The position numbers and the translations under genes are program-made. A DNA stretch of 32,829 bases from an uncultured Alsobacter sp. (lineage in GTDB: Bacteria; Pseudomonadota; Alphaproteobacteria; Rhizobiales; Beijerinckiaceae): the NCBI RefSeq assembly GCF_945952055.1, contig NZ_CAMFHB010000062.1:1-32829 (forward strand), read 5' to 3'. Below, in pieces: positions 16,895 to 24,985 of this stretch (positions within the stretch are counted from its first letter, which is position 1; each line of letters opens with the position of its first letter). Below the pieces are notes generated by a model. The model saw only the letters and a list, made by a program, of their open reading frames with translations. It was not told the DNA's origin and ran no database searches.

Positions 16895-17464
16895 GTGACG
16901 ATCCACGTTCACCAGCCCGTATCGCCGGAAGCCTGCCCGGCGCTGGTGCTCAACGCGGATTATCGCCCGTTGAGCTACTACCCCCTTTCGCTCTGGAGCT
17001 GGCAAGACGCCATCAAGGCCGTCTTCCTGGACCGGGTGAACATCGTCTCGCACTACGACAAGACGGTCCGAAGTCCGAACTTCGAGCTCCGCCTCCCGTC
17101 CGTCGTTTCGCTCAAGACCTACGTCAAGCCCTCGCGCCATCCGGCTTTCACGCGCTTCAACGTCTTCCTGCGTGATCGTTTCACCTGCCAGTATTGCGGC
17201 TCGCGCGAAGACCTGACCTTCGACCACGTCATTCCCCGCTCGAAAGGTGGACAGACCACCTGGGACAACGTCGTCGCCGCCTGCTCCCCCTGCAACCTGC
17301 GCAAAGGCGACCGCATGCCCCGCGACGTCGGTATGTGGCCGGCGCAGCATCCCTACGCGCCGTCCGTGCACGACCTGCACCAGAACGGCCGCCTGTTCCC
17401 GCCGAACTACCTGCACGACAGCTGGCTGGACTACCTCTACTGGGATTCCGAGCTGGAGCCCTGA
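16895..17464 (+). CDS. HNH endonuclease family protein
   Basis: This 189-residue protein has two parts. The N-terminal part, ALVLNADYRPLSYYPLSLWSWQDA, is a block shared by alphaproteobacterial HNH proteins. The C-terminal HNH nuclease domain has zinc pairs CQYC (98-101) and CSPC (130-133) flanking FDHVIPRSKGG, with D110, H111 and N125 as the metal and catalytic positions. The end, RLFPPNYLHDSWLDYLYWDSELEP, is typical of this conserved type. The GTG at 16895 follows AAGGAG (16880-16885) by 9 bp; an in-frame ATG at 16847 lacks such a site. It is a stand-alone gene convergent with the amidase (4-bp gap). The cellular role is unknown; DNA cleavage is inferred from the domain. Confidence 0.88.
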   Translation: MTIHVHQPVSPEACPALVLNADYRPLSYYPLSLWSWQDAIKAVFLDRVNIVSHYDKTVRSPNFELRLPSVVSLKTYVKPSRHPAFTRFNVFLRDRFTCQYCGSREDLTFDHVIPRSKGGQTTWDNVVAACSPCNLRKGDRMPRDVGMWPAQHPYAPSVHDLHQNGRLFPPNYLHDSWLDYLYWDSELEP

Positions 17465-17468
17465 CCGG

Positions 17469-18878
17469 TCACGCCCGGTGGGGCGTCGTGGGCCACGGCC
17501 GCTGCGCCGGGCGCCGGGTCTCGATCAGGTGGGCGACCCGCAGCACGCCGAGATCGTCGAAGCGACGACCGGCGACCTGCATGCCGATGGGCATCCCGTC
17601 GGGATCGTAGGACCAGTTGACCGAGACGGCCGGGTTTTCGGCCATGTTCCAGGCAACCGTGAAGCCGATGTGCTCGAAGGGCTCCTCGGGATCGTGGACC
17701 GGGCTCGCCAGTTCGGCCCCCCAGGCGACGACCGGGCAGGTGGGCGACAGCACGAAGTCGAGATCGTGGAACAGCCGCGCCCCCGCGATCCGCATCGCAT
17801 GGGTCTGGTTGTAGCCGCGCATGACCTCCAGCCCGGACCGGGCCGCGCCCGATTCCGCCCACTGGCGGATATATGGCAGGATCAGCGCCCGCCGCTCCGC
17901 CGGCAGCTTCGACACGTCGTCCCAGGCCCGCACGCGCCAGAAGTCGTCGAGGCCGTCCAGCATCGCCCGGGTCAGGATCGGGCGCACCGGTACGATCTCG
18001 GCCCCGGCCTCCCGCAGCATGGCCGCCGTCTCCTGCAGCGCCGCCGCGACGGCCGGAGCGACGGGAAGGCCCGCCCCGGCCTCCTCCATCAGGCCCACCC
18101 GCAGGCCGCGCACCGCCCCCTCGGTGCCGACCGTCGCCTGGCGCCAGTCGATGCCGGACGGGGGCAGTTCGGTCGGATCGCGCCAGTCCGGCTGCGCGAT
18201 CGTCGCCATCATCAGGGCGGTGTCCGCCACGGTGCGGGTCAGGGGGCCGGCGATGCGGCCGAGATAGGCGGGGTCGATCGGCACCCGGCCGTGGCTCGGC
18301 TTCAGCCCCACGAGACCGCAGAACGCCGCCGGCAGGCGCACCGAGCCGCCGATGTCCGTGCCCAGATGCAGCGGCCCATACCCGACGGCCCCCGCGGCGG
18401 CCGCACCGGCGCTCGATCCTCCCGGGTTGCGATCGAGGTTCCAGGGATTGCGGGCGAGCGGATGGAAGCTCGACAGGCCCGACGTGAGCATCCCCAGGTC
18501 CGGCATCGTCGTCTTGGCGAAGATCACCGCGCCGGCGTCCCGCAGCCGCTGGGCCGGGGGCGCATCGGCCGTCGCCGGCGTGAGCTCGGTGGCGGCGCAG
18601 CCGAGCGGCACCGGAACACCCTGCGTGGCGATGTTTTCCTTGATGGTGACGGGAACGCCGTCGAGCGGCCCGCGCGCCTCGTCCCGCATCCACCGCACCG
18701 TCGACCGGTCCGCGGCGGCACGGGCGCCGTCCGCATCGAAGGCATAGAGCGCCTGCACCAGCGGTTCGCACGTTTCGATCTGGGCGATCACCGCGTCGAT
18801 GACCTCGCGCGGGCTCACCGCGCGCCTGGCATAGAGCGGCCCGAGTTCGGCGGCCGAAAGATCGATCAGGCTGGTCAC
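17469..18878 (-). CDS. Amidase-signature family hydrolase
   Basis: This 469-residue enzyme hydrolyses an amide bond with a Ser-cisSer-Lys triad. The Lys is K80 (GVPVTIKENIA), the cis-Ser lies in GGSS (S155/S156), and the nucleophile is S179 (DIGGSVRLPAAFCGLVGLKPS). The spacing and motifs are complete, so it should be active. There is no signal peptide. The partners expected for GatA (gatB, gatC) are absent and the nearby genes are unrelated, so it is more likely a catabolic or detoxifying amidase than the glutamyl-tRNA amidotransferase subunit. The substrate cannot be predicted. It is monocistronic and divergent from the DUF3072 gene. Confidence 0.87.
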   Translation of the reverse strand: MTSLIDLSAAELGPLYARRAVSPREVIDAVIAQIETCEPLVQALYAFDADGARAAADRSTVRWMRDEARGPLDGVPVTIKENIATQGVPVPLGCAATELTPATADAPPAQRLRDAGAVIFAKTTMPDLGMLTSGLSSFHPLARNPWNLDRNPGGSSAGAAAAGAVGYGPLHLGTDIGGSVRLPAAFCGLVGLKPSHGRVPIDPAYLGRIAGPLTRTVADTALMMATIAQPDWRDPTELPPSGIDWRQATVGTEGAVRGLRVGLMEEAGAGLPVAPAVAAALQETAAMLREAGAEIVPVRPILTRAMLDGLDDFWRVRAWDDVSKLPAERRALILPYIRQWAESGAARSGLEVMRGYNQTHAMRIAGARLFHDLDFVLSPTCPVVAWGAELASPVHDPEEPFEHIGFTVAWNMAENPAVSVNWSYDPDGMPIGMQVAGRRFDDLGVLRVAHLIETRRPAQRPWPTTPHRA

Positions 18879-19031
18879 GACAAGCTCCGGCGGGCGTTCG
18901 GTATCAGCGGCAGCCTAAGGCGCGCATCGCCGGCTGGGGAGGCCCCAATTGCATGGCCGGCACGCCGTTCGGGAACCGGCTCGCGGCGCAGCCGTTGAAA
19001 GGGCGAACAAAAAAGGAACAGGAGACGGCCC

Positions 19032-19349
19032 ATGGCCCGATCGTCGGCGAAAGCTTCCCCTGCCAAATCTGCCCCTTCCAAGTCTGCGCCTTCCATGTCT
19101 GCGCCTGCCAGCTCGGCACCGCCCCGGTCGGCCAATCCCAAGCAGGCGTCTGCTTCGGACGGCCCATCCAATCGGATCAAGGATCCGCAGGACTGGGTGA
19201 CGGGCGAGGAGCCCATGACCGGCGCCCAGGCGAGCTATCTGAAGACCTTGTCCGAGGAGGCTCACGAGCCGGAGGCGTTCGATCCCGCTCTCGACAAGGC
19301 GGACGCGTCCCTGCGCATCGATGAACTGAAAGAGAAGACGGGACGCTAG
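19032..19349 (+). CDS. DUF3072 protein with repetitive Ser-Ala-Pro tail
   Basis: The 105-residue protein has a low-complexity N-terminal half rich in Ser, Ala, Pro and Lys, with repeated SAPS/SAPA units (about residues 13-32). A conserved C-terminal block (about 49-105) reads DPQDWVTGEEPMTGAQASYLKTLSEEA and ends ADASLRIDELKEKTGR; this fits DUF3072, of unknown function. AGGAACAGGAG lies just before the ATG. The DNA of the tail contains imperfect repeats around TCTGCGCCTTCC (19065-19125). It is convergent with dsbB, with a palindromic repeat between them. Confidence 0.8.
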   Translation: MARSSAKASPAKSAPSKSAPSMSAPASSAPPRSANPKQASASDGPSNRIKDPQDWVTGEEPMTGAQASYLKTLSEEAHEPEAFDPALDKADASLRIDELKEKTGR

Positions 19350-19458
19350 AGCCGGCAAGACTGCGCCCGCGCCACGGCGAATGCGTCCATCGTGTCGTGA
19401 GACCTTGTGAATCAACCTCGCGGGTCGACCCGTGCCTCAGTTTTCGCGTTCACAACAC

Positions 19459-19563
19459 CCTCTCAGCCGTCCTGCCCGGGCTTGGCCCGGGCATCCACGA
19501 CTTTGCCGGGGCCATCCTGAAGTCGTGGATGGCCGGGCCAAGCCCGGCCAAAACGCGGAGAGG
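19459..19563. repeat. Palindromic intergenic repeat, copy 1
   Basis: The left arm runs CCTCTC...GCCCGGGCTTGGCCCGGGCA, then TCCACGACTT. The right arm runs AAGTCGTGGAT, then GGCCGGGCCAAGCCCGGCC...GAGAGG. It is one large stem-loop with smaller palindromes (GCCCGGGC) in the arms. It lies in the 277-bp gap between the convergent DUF3072 and dsbB genes. The same core occurs at 24986-25093 and 32089-32206. The rest of the gap shows nothing I recognise. Confidence 0.85.
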
Positions 19564-19626
19564 GAGGTGCAAGCCGGACTGAGACAAAGATTCAAAAGCT
19601 GTGAGATGCCGGGGACGCCCGAAGGG

Positions 19627-20169
19627 TCAGCGGGGCGCCGTGGCGAAGGCCCGCGCGGCGCCCGCCAGGGCGAGAGCGGCGAGGCCGGCCGCGATCACGG
19701 CGTTCCAGGCCGCGAGCGACAGACCGAAGATGCGCATCGCGACCTCGTCGCAGCGAACCACCTTCACCGTATCGAGCTGCTTCAGGAAGTCGGACATGGC
19801 CGCGGGCTTGGCGATGGTGCCCGTGCAATCGCTGGGACCCGCCCACAGGCCCCATTCGACACCGCTGTGATAGCCGCCCATCACCGCCCCCACGGCGAAC
19901 ACGAGCGCCAGGAGGCACAGGCCCACGGCCGGTCTCAGCCCGGTGCGGGCGCGCGAGGCGGCGACCGCCACGACGACCGCGAGCGGGACGCCGGCATAGT
20001 AGGGGATCCGCTGCTTCAGGCAGAGTTCGCAGGGCTTCACGCCCAGCACGTGCTCGATGTACAGGGCCCCCAGGATCGTCGCCAGGGCCACCGCCGCCAC
20101 CGTGGAGGCCGCGACCGAGGGCCGGGTGAGGGTGCCGGCCAGGCTGCGAAGGGACGTGGACTGGGCCAT
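19627..20169 (-). CDS. dsbB: Disulfide bond formation protein B
   Basis: This inner-membrane quinone reductase reoxidises DsbA in the periplasm. The 180-residue protein has four hydrophobic helices. The first redox pair is C47-C50 (KPCELCLKQRIPYY) and the second pair is C115 and C140 (PSDCTG and VVRCDE), which matches the DsbB pattern. It starts 15 bp after the DedA-family gene, so the two are probably one transcript. DsbA is not in the window. Length and cysteine layout are normal. Confidence 0.9.
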   Translation of the reverse strand: MAQSTSLRSLAGTLTRPSVAASTVAAVALATILGALYIEHVLGVKPCELCLKQRIPYYAGVPLAVVVAVAASRARTGLRPAVGLCLLALVFAVGAVMGGYHSGVEWGLWAGPSDCTGTIAKPAAMSDFLKQLDTVKVVRCDEVAMRIFGLSLAAWNAVIAAGLAALALAGAARAFATAPR

Positions 20170-20184
20170 CGGCGGATCTCCCGG

Positions 20185-20766
20185 TCAGGCGAGGCGGGTC
20201 AGCAGCCAGAAGCCCGCGACGATGAAGGCGATGCTGCCGAGGGCGACGGCCGTGAGATGTCGCTCGATGAAGGCCTTCAACGGGGTGCCCCACCGGTTGA
20301 AGATGCCCGCGAGGATGAAGAAGCGCGCGCCGCGGGTGAGCACCGACAGCAGCACGAACATCGGGAAATTGTAGCCCAACGCGCCGCTGACGATGGTGAC
20401 GACCTTGTAGGGGATGGGTGTCAGCCCCTTGATCAGGATGAACAGCGCGCCCCAGGCCGCGTACCAGGTGCGGACGGACTCGATCTTGTCACCCAGCCCG
20501 TAGAGGTTGAGGAGCCAGAGCCCGACGCTGTCGAACAGCAGCCAGCCGATCAGGTAGCCCAGCATGCCACCGAGCACGGACGTGACCGTGCAGACCGCGG
20601 CGTAATGCCACGCCCGGTCGGGCCGGGCCAGCGCCATCGGGGCCAGGACCACGTCCGGCGGGATGGGGAAGAAGGAGCTTTCCGCAAACGACACGAGGCC
20701 CAGGGCCCAGGGCGCGCGCGGCGACGCCGCAAGAGAAACAGTCCAGTCGTAGAGGCGCTTGAACAT
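20185..20766 (-). CDS. DedA-family (YqaA-like) membrane protein
   Basis: The 193-residue inner-membrane protein has about five hydrophobic segments and motifs of the VTT/SNARE-associated domain: FAESSFFPIPPDVVLAPMALARP, a glycine-rich segment GGMLGYLIGWLLFDS, and KGLTPIPYKVVTIVSGALGYN. DedA proteins are linked to envelope homeostasis and, in recent work, to undecaprenyl-phosphate or other lipid transport. YqaA-type members such as this are less studied. It precedes dsbB by 15 bp, suggesting joint expression of two envelope genes. Confidence 0.85.
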   Translation of the reverse strand: MFKRLYDWTVSLAASPRAPWALGLVSFAESSFFPIPPDVVLAPMALARPDRAWHYAAVCTVTSVLGGMLGYLIGWLLFDSVGLWLLNLYGLGDKIESVRTWYAAWGALFILIKGLTPIPYKVVTIVSGALGYNFPMFVLLSVLTRGARFFILAGIFNRWGTPLKAFIERHLTAVALGSIAFIVAGFWLLTRLA

Positions 20767-20975
20767 CGAAGCTCCCGTTTCGCCGCTCCTGTTACTGCAA
20801 GCGTGGCGATAAGGGAAATCGGCTTTCCGCGCCCTTGTGGCGCGTCCCGGGGAACCGGGTGATCGCGGCTGTCGTTCGCACCATGACGGACCGGGTTCCG
20901 AGCGATCGGACTCCGTGGTGATCCGATCCTTGACTTTTCCGTATTGGATTCCAGCACCGGGTAGAGGGCGGGGTC

Positions 20976-21845
20976 ATGGGCGAGATCGCAGGCGTACGAC
21001 GCAGGTTCGTCAAGGCAGCCATGGACGCGCCCTTCCTGACACGGGAAGACGAGCACGCCCTGGCCGTGCGGTGGAAGGACGAGGGGGACGAGGATGCCCT
21101 CCACCGTCTCGCCGCCGCCCATATGCGGCTGGTGATCGCGATCGCCGCCCGGTTCCGGCACTACGGACTGCCGATGGCGGACCTCATCCAGGAAGGCCAT
21201 GTCGGCCTGCTGGAGGCGGGAGCCCGGTTCGAGCCGGACCGGGAGGTCCGCTTCTCGACCTACGCCACCTGGTGGATCCGCGCCTCCATCCAGGACTACA
21301 TCCTGCGCAACTGGTCCATCGTGCGCGGCGGGACGAGCTCCGCGCAGAAGGCCCTGTTCTTCAACCTGCGGCGTCTGCGGGCGAGGCTGTCCCAGGCCGC
21401 GGCCGGCGACACGACGGTCGACATCCACCAGAGCATCGCGGACGCCGTCGGCGTGTCACGGGACGACGTGGCGGTGATGGATGCGCGACTGTCGGGCTCC
21501 GACATGTCGCTCAACGCGCCGCTCAGCGAGGATTCCGGCGGCTCGACCGAGCGCATGGATTTCCTCATCGACACCCAGCCACTGCCGGACGAGGCGGTGA
21601 GCGAGTCCATCGACACCGAGCGTCGCCTGAGCTGGCTGCGCTCGGCCCTGGGCGTGCTCTCGGACCGCGAGCTCAACATCCTGCAGGCCCGACGCCTGTC
21701 CGAGGAGAGCGCGACGCTCGAATCGCTGGGTGACCGGCTGGGCATCTCGAAGGAACGCGTCCGCCAGATCGAGAGCCGGGCCATGGAAAAGCTCCGGCGG
21801 GCTCTTCTCGACCGTCATCCGGAAGCCGCGATGGCCATGGTCTGA
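20976..21845 (+). CDS. rpoH: Heat-shock-type sigma factor (RpoH2-like)
   Basis: This 289-residue sigma-70 family protein directs RNA polymerase to stress promoters. Region 2 includes GLPMADLIQEGHVGLLEAGARFEP and FSTYATWWIRASIQDYILRNWSIV. The RpoH box QKALFFNLRR lies at 124-133, the hallmark of sigma-32. Region 4.2 is the C-terminal helix-turn-helix LGDRLGISKERVRQIESRAMEKLRRAL. The QKALFF form (not QKKLFF) looks like the second RpoH paralogue (RpoH2) known in Hyphomicrobiales, there linked to oxidative and singlet-oxygen stress; that sub-assignment is my inference. A TTGACT (20930-20935) is a possible -35. It is divergent from the DedA-family gene and ends 19 bp from the convergent M48 gene. 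Confidence 0.88.
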   Translation: MGEIAGVRRRFVKAAMDAPFLTREDEHALAVRWKDEGDEDALHRLAAAHMRLVIAIAARFRHYGLPMADLIQEGHVGLLEAGARFEPDREVRFSTYATWWIRASIQDYILRNWSIVRGGTSSAQKALFFNLRRLRARLSQAAAGDTTVDIHQSIADAVGVSRDDVAVMDARLSGSDMSLNAPLSEDSGGSTERMDFLIDTQPLPDEAVSESIDTERRLSWLRSALGVLSDRELNILQARRLSEESATLESLGDRLGISKERVRQIESRAMEKLRRALLDRHPEAAMAMV

Positions 21846-21864
21846 AGCCCCTCGGGGGCCTCGC

Positions 21865-23328
21865 TCATTCCACGACGATCTTGTACGACTGCCCGGGCTT
21901 CACGGCGCTCGGGCGGTCGAGCCCGTTCAGAACCAGGAAGCGGTCGACGGCCCTGTCCGTCGTCGCCATGCGTCCCGCAAGGCTTTCCGCCGTGTCGCCT
22001 GGCTTGGCCGTGACCAGCACCAGCCGAAGCGGCCGCGCGGTGGCGATCTCCGCCGGGGTCATGGCCCGGAAGCTGTCGATCGCCTGGCGGAAGGTCCTGT
22101 CGAGGTCCGGGGTCATCGCCTTCGAGGCCAGGATGAAGCGGTAGGTGCCCGCGCCGAGCTGGATCGCGGCCAGCCGGAAGCTCCAGTCCTCACCCTTGGC
22201 AAAGGCGGTGACGGCGGTCAGCCCGTTCACCGAGATGTCCTCGATGGGGCCGAGCTTGGCACCCTCGATCCATCCCGACGCCATGTAGGTGGAGAGAGTC
22301 TGGCCCTCGGGCAGCTTGACGCTGTCGAACCGCAGGGCCTGGGCACCGCCGGGCGTGAGGCCCACCACTGCGCTGGAGGAGTTCTCGAGCACGAATCCGG
22401 GCGGGGCGGAGAAGGTGAAGCCGAGCTGCGGGTGCAGGAACTTGGTGTTCCTGACCATGCCCTCGTTCGGATCGTCGCCGAAGGTGATGCCGTCGATGGC
22501 GGCAAGGTAGGACTGCCGGTCGCTCTCACCGATGCCCGGCCCGCCGATCGACCGCGCCGCCGACAGCGCCTGCGCAACGCGCTCGGGGGTCGAAGGATGT
22601 GTCGACAGGAAGTTCATGCCCTGCTGCCCGGGCTTCTCGCCGAGCATGGTCGCGCGCATCGAGGTCTGGCGCCCGAGCGACGCCAGGAAGCGGGCCGCGC
22701 CGAACGGGTCGAACCCGGCCTTGGCGATGCTGCGAACGCCGATCTGGTCGGCTTCCAGCTCCTGGGAGCGCGAGAAGCTGGCCAGCGAGAAGCGCGAGCG
22801 CGCCTGCACCACCTCGCCGGCGGCGGGGTCTTCGAGCACCTCGGACACCACGCGGCTCACGAGCTGGGAGCGGCGCTCGAGTTCCGCGCGCTGCATGGCA
22901 TGGTTGGCGGTGACGTGAGCCACCTCGTGCGCCATGACGGCCGCGATCTCGGACGTGTCGTTGGCCAAAGCCAGCAGGCCGCGCGTCACGTAGAGATTGC
23001 CGTTGGGCAGGGCGAAGGCGTTGACGACCGGCGAATTGAGGATGGTGACGCGATATCCCTGGTCGGGGCGCTCCCCCGCGGCCGCGACGCGGGCCATCAC
23101 CGCGTTAAGCATCTTCTCGGCCGCCGGCCAGGAATACTCGCCGCCGAAAAGCGCCACCAGGCGCTTGTGCTCTCGGGAGGTGATGGACTCGATGCCGGTG
23201 ATGCGTGGAACGGCCGCCGGGACCGAGACCGACGCGGTCTTCTCGGGCAGGCCGATCCGCTCCGCGGCGCAACCGGCCACGAGCAAGGCCAGGGTCACCG
23301 CGCCCGTGCGCGAGAGCCACTGCCGCAT
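21865..23328 (-). CDS. M48-family metalloprotease lipoprotein with C-terminal LysM
   Basis: The 487-residue periplasmic protein begins with a lipoprotein signal (LALLVAGC, lipidated C20). The zinc site is HEVAH (134-138) with a third ligand in SQELEADQIG (E192). A C-terminal LysM-like region (about 433-487: VTAKPGDTAESLAGRMATTDRAVDRFLVLNGL...KPGQSYKIVVE) probably binds peptidoglycan. The overall plan is close to BepA/YfgC-type proteases that survey outer-membrane assembly, but with LysM rather than TPR repeats. The ATG at 23328 gives the signal peptide; a GTG at 23361 is also possible. It lies 46 bp after the SNase-like gene on the same strand. Confidence 0.87.
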   Translation of the reverse strand: MRQWLSRTGAVTLALLVAGCAAERIGLPEKTASVSVPAAVPRITGIESITSREHKRLVALFGGEYSWPAAEKMLNAVMARVAAAGERPDQGYRVTILNSPVVNAFALPNGNLYVTRGLLALANDTSEIAAVMAHEVAHVTANHAMQRAELERRSQLVSRVVSEVLEDPAAGEVVQARSRFSLASFSRSQELEADQIGVRSIAKAGFDPFGAARFLASLGRQTSMRATMLGEKPGQQGMNFLSTHPSTPERVAQALSAARSIGGPGIGESDRQSYLAAIDGITFGDDPNEGMVRNTKFLHPQLGFTFSAPPGFVLENSSSAVVGLTPGGAQALRFDSVKLPEGQTLSTYMASGWIEGAKLGPIEDISVNGLTAVTAFAKGEDWSFRLAAIQLGAGTYRFILASKAMTPDLDRTFRQAIDSFRAMTPAEIATARPLRLVLVTAKPGDTAESLAGRMATTDRAVDRFLVLNGLDRPSAVKPGQSYKIVVE

Positions 23329-23374
23329 CGTCGTCGTTCCGCGTGGTGCCGGACGTGTCACCGTTCTGCGAATC

Positions 23375-24160
23375 CTAGTCGAGGCGCTCGATCTCCTCGG
23401 GCCGCCCGACCGCCAGCGTCGGACGCCCCGTTCCGGCCACGATGCCGCGCACCCGAACCCGGCGCCCCTCGATCGAGGACCACGTCATGCCCGAAGCCTC
23501 CAGCCTCTGCAAGGCTCGTTTCTGGACGGTAACGCTCAGGTCGTGCCGCGAGATCGTGCCAAAATTGAGGTAAATATTGACACGTCCGTGACCAAGCCGG
23601 CTCACCCGACCCTCGACGATGGTAAACCGTCCATGAAGGTCCGGCCGGCCCGCGACGGCGCCGGCGTCCAGCACGGCGTCGGCCTCGGCCCAAAGCCCCC
23701 GCCGGGCGCGGCGAGCCTCCTCCTCCAGGCGCAGCAGCTGGCGCAGGCATACGGGCGGCGTCTCGTCGGGCCGCACCCGGGCGAGCCCGTCCCGGACGAG
23801 CAGCGCCGCAAGCGGTTGGCCGGCCAGCGCCACCAGGGCCGGGATCCGGTCCCACCGGTCGGCCGGGCCCAGCGGTTCGACGGAGGCGGGGATGCCGGCG
23901 AGGCGGGCTTCGAGCGCGGCGGCCAGGGTCAGGGCCGCGATGCCGGCCCCCGGCGGGGGAGCCTCAATGCCGGCCAGCCTGACGGACCCGCCGCGGCCGC
24001 GCACCAGGTCGAGGCCGCCGGCCGGCGCCAGGCTTTCCGCCGTCGACCCCCGCCGCGGCAGGCAGGCCGACCACCCGGCCGGGGTCTCGGGCACCGCGGC
24101 GGATGCGTCGAGCGCGGCCAGCAGGGCGATGACGACAGGTAGGATCCGGCATCGTGGCAT
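23375..24160 (-). CDS. Exported SNase-like (thermonuclease fold) protein, possibly inactive
   Basis: The 261-residue protein starts with a signal peptide (MPRCRILPVVIALLAALDASA). An SNase-like OB-fold region follows (about 45-175): VRLAGIEAPPPG, PADRWDRIPALVALAGQPLAALLVRDGLARV and LLRLEEEARRARRGLW. A second C-terminal part (about 185-255: GRFTIVEGRVSRLGHGRVNIYLNF...IEGRRVRVRGIV) resembles a nucleic-acid-binding OB fold. The stretch where the catalytic Glu and nearby residues of nucleases usually lie is replaced by APPPGAGIAALTLAAALEARLAG, so activity is doubtful. The ATG at 24160 gives the signal peptide. It is probably co-transcribed with the M48 lipoprotein gene. Confidence 0.75.
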   Translation of the reverse strand: MPRCRILPVVIALLAALDASAAVPETPAGWSACLPRRGSTAESLAPAGGLDLVRGRGGSVRLAGIEAPPPGAGIAALTLAAALEARLAGIPASVEPLGPADRWDRIPALVALAGQPLAALLVRDGLARVRPDETPPVCLRQLLRLEEEARRARRGLWAEADAVLDAGAVAGRPDLHGRFTIVEGRVSRLGHGRVNIYLNFGTISRHDLSVTVQKRALQRLEASGMTWSSIEGRRVRVRGIVAGTGRPTLAVGRPEEIERLD

Positions 24161-24270
24161 CGCGCGAGTCTGGCCCGCGCCCGGGCGCGGTCTACGCACC
24201 ACGGATTGAACTCGCTGGCGCGCGAGACGGCTGCAAACGCTTTTCGACTGTGCTAGACGCAAATCCGTGC

Positions 24271-24347
24271 GGTTCCGTAGCTCAGCAGGATAGAGCAGCG
24301 GTTTCCTAAACCGAAGGTCACAGGTTCGAGTCCTGTCGGGACCGCCA
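24271..24347 (+). tRNA. tRNA-Arg (anticodon CCT)
   Basis: The sequence folds as a complete cloverleaf: acceptor GGTTCCG with CGGGACC, D-stem GCTC with GAGC, anticodon loop TTCCTAA (anticodon CCT, reading AGG), T-stem ACAGG with CCTGT around TTCGAGT, discriminator G and an encoded CCA (24345-24347). The top pair of the anticodon stem is G-A (27-43), a mismatch. It is divergent from the nuclease-like gene and 66 bp upstream of the DUF892 gene. No repeat of its 3' end is seen in the window, so no integrated element is indicated. Confidence 0.95.
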
Positions 24348-24413
24348 CTTTCCGGGAACTCCCCTCGCCACAAGCTGTTGTTCGGCCTCCATGATCAACC
24401 GGAGAGCACGACG

Positions 24414-24914
24414 ATGGCCGCAGCCGCCAAGGAAAAGACCCTCGAGGACCTGTTCCTCGAAACGCTGAAGGACGTCTATTCGGCCGAGAAGCAGATCCTG
24501 CGCATGTTGCCGCGCATGGCCAAGGCCGCCGGCACCGCCGAGCTGCGCAAGGCCTTCGAGACGCATCGCGACGAGACCGAGGGCCAGGTCGAGCGCCTCG
24601 AGAAGGTGTTCGAGATCATCCAGAAGCCGGCGCGCGCCAAGACCTGCGAGGCGATGCAGGGACTGGTGGAAGAGAGCAAGGAAATCCTGGAGGACTTCAA
24701 GGGCTCCGAGGCGCTCGATGCGGGCCTCCTGGCATCCGCCCAGACGGTGGAGCACTACGAGATCTCGCGCTACGGCACGCTGAAGACCTGGGCCGGACAG
24801 CTCGGCCTGAAGGAGGCCGTCAGCCTGCTCGACCAGACGCTGCAGGAAGAGAAGAAGACAGACGCGCTGCTGAGCCAGCTCGCCAAGCAGGCGGTCAACC
24901 AGAAGGCGGCGTGA
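24414..24914 (+). CDS. DUF892 (YciE/YciF-type) ferritin-like protein
   Basis: The 166-residue four-helix-bundle protein reads KEKTLEDLFLETLKDVYSAEKQILRMLPRMAKAA, then ETHRDETEGQVERLEKVFE, then AQTVEHYEISRYGTLKTWA and QEEKKTDALLSQLAKQAVN. Glu and His residues placed as in ferritin-like diiron sites (E37, E68/H64 region, E126/H127 region) suggest metal binding. YciE/YciF proteins are induced in stationary phase or stress in enterobacteria, but their function is not defined. The ATG at 24414 follows GGAG by 9 bp. It is convergent with ahcY, with palindromic repeat copy 2 between them. Confidence 0.87.
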   Translation: MAAAAKEKTLEDLFLETLKDVYSAEKQILRMLPRMAKAAGTAELRKAFETHRDETEGQVERLEKVFEIIQKPARAKTCEAMQGLVEESKEILEDFKGSEALDAGLLASAQTVEHYEISRYGTLKTWAGQLGLKEAVSLLDQTLQEEKKTDALLSQLAKQAVNQKAA

Positions 24915-24985
24915 TGTGACGTGGGCTTGCGAAGACGTGGGCTCGCGAAGAGGTCTCGATCGGCACCTCTTTATCGGGCCGAAAT

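Noticed and set aside
17469-18878. GatA subunit of the aspartyl/glutamyl-tRNA amidotransferase
   Set aside because: The amidase signature is shared by the whole family, gatB and gatC are not adjacent, and the N-terminal region does not read like GatA.
21846-21864. Bidirectional terminator between rpoH and the M48 gene
   Set aside because: Only a 5-6 bp GC hairpin (GCCCC/GGGGGC) with a 2-base loop and no U-run is present, which is too weak to call.
24161-24373. N-terminal extension of the SNase-like protein across the tRNA
   Set aside because: The extension reads GPDRTRTCDLRFRKP, the familiar false peptide produced by reading a tRNA gene backwards. The true start at 24160 gives a signal peptide.
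24271-24414. Integrated element at tRNA-Arg
   Set aside because: No integrase gene and no repeat of the tRNA 3' end occur in the window, and the flanking genes are ordinary.
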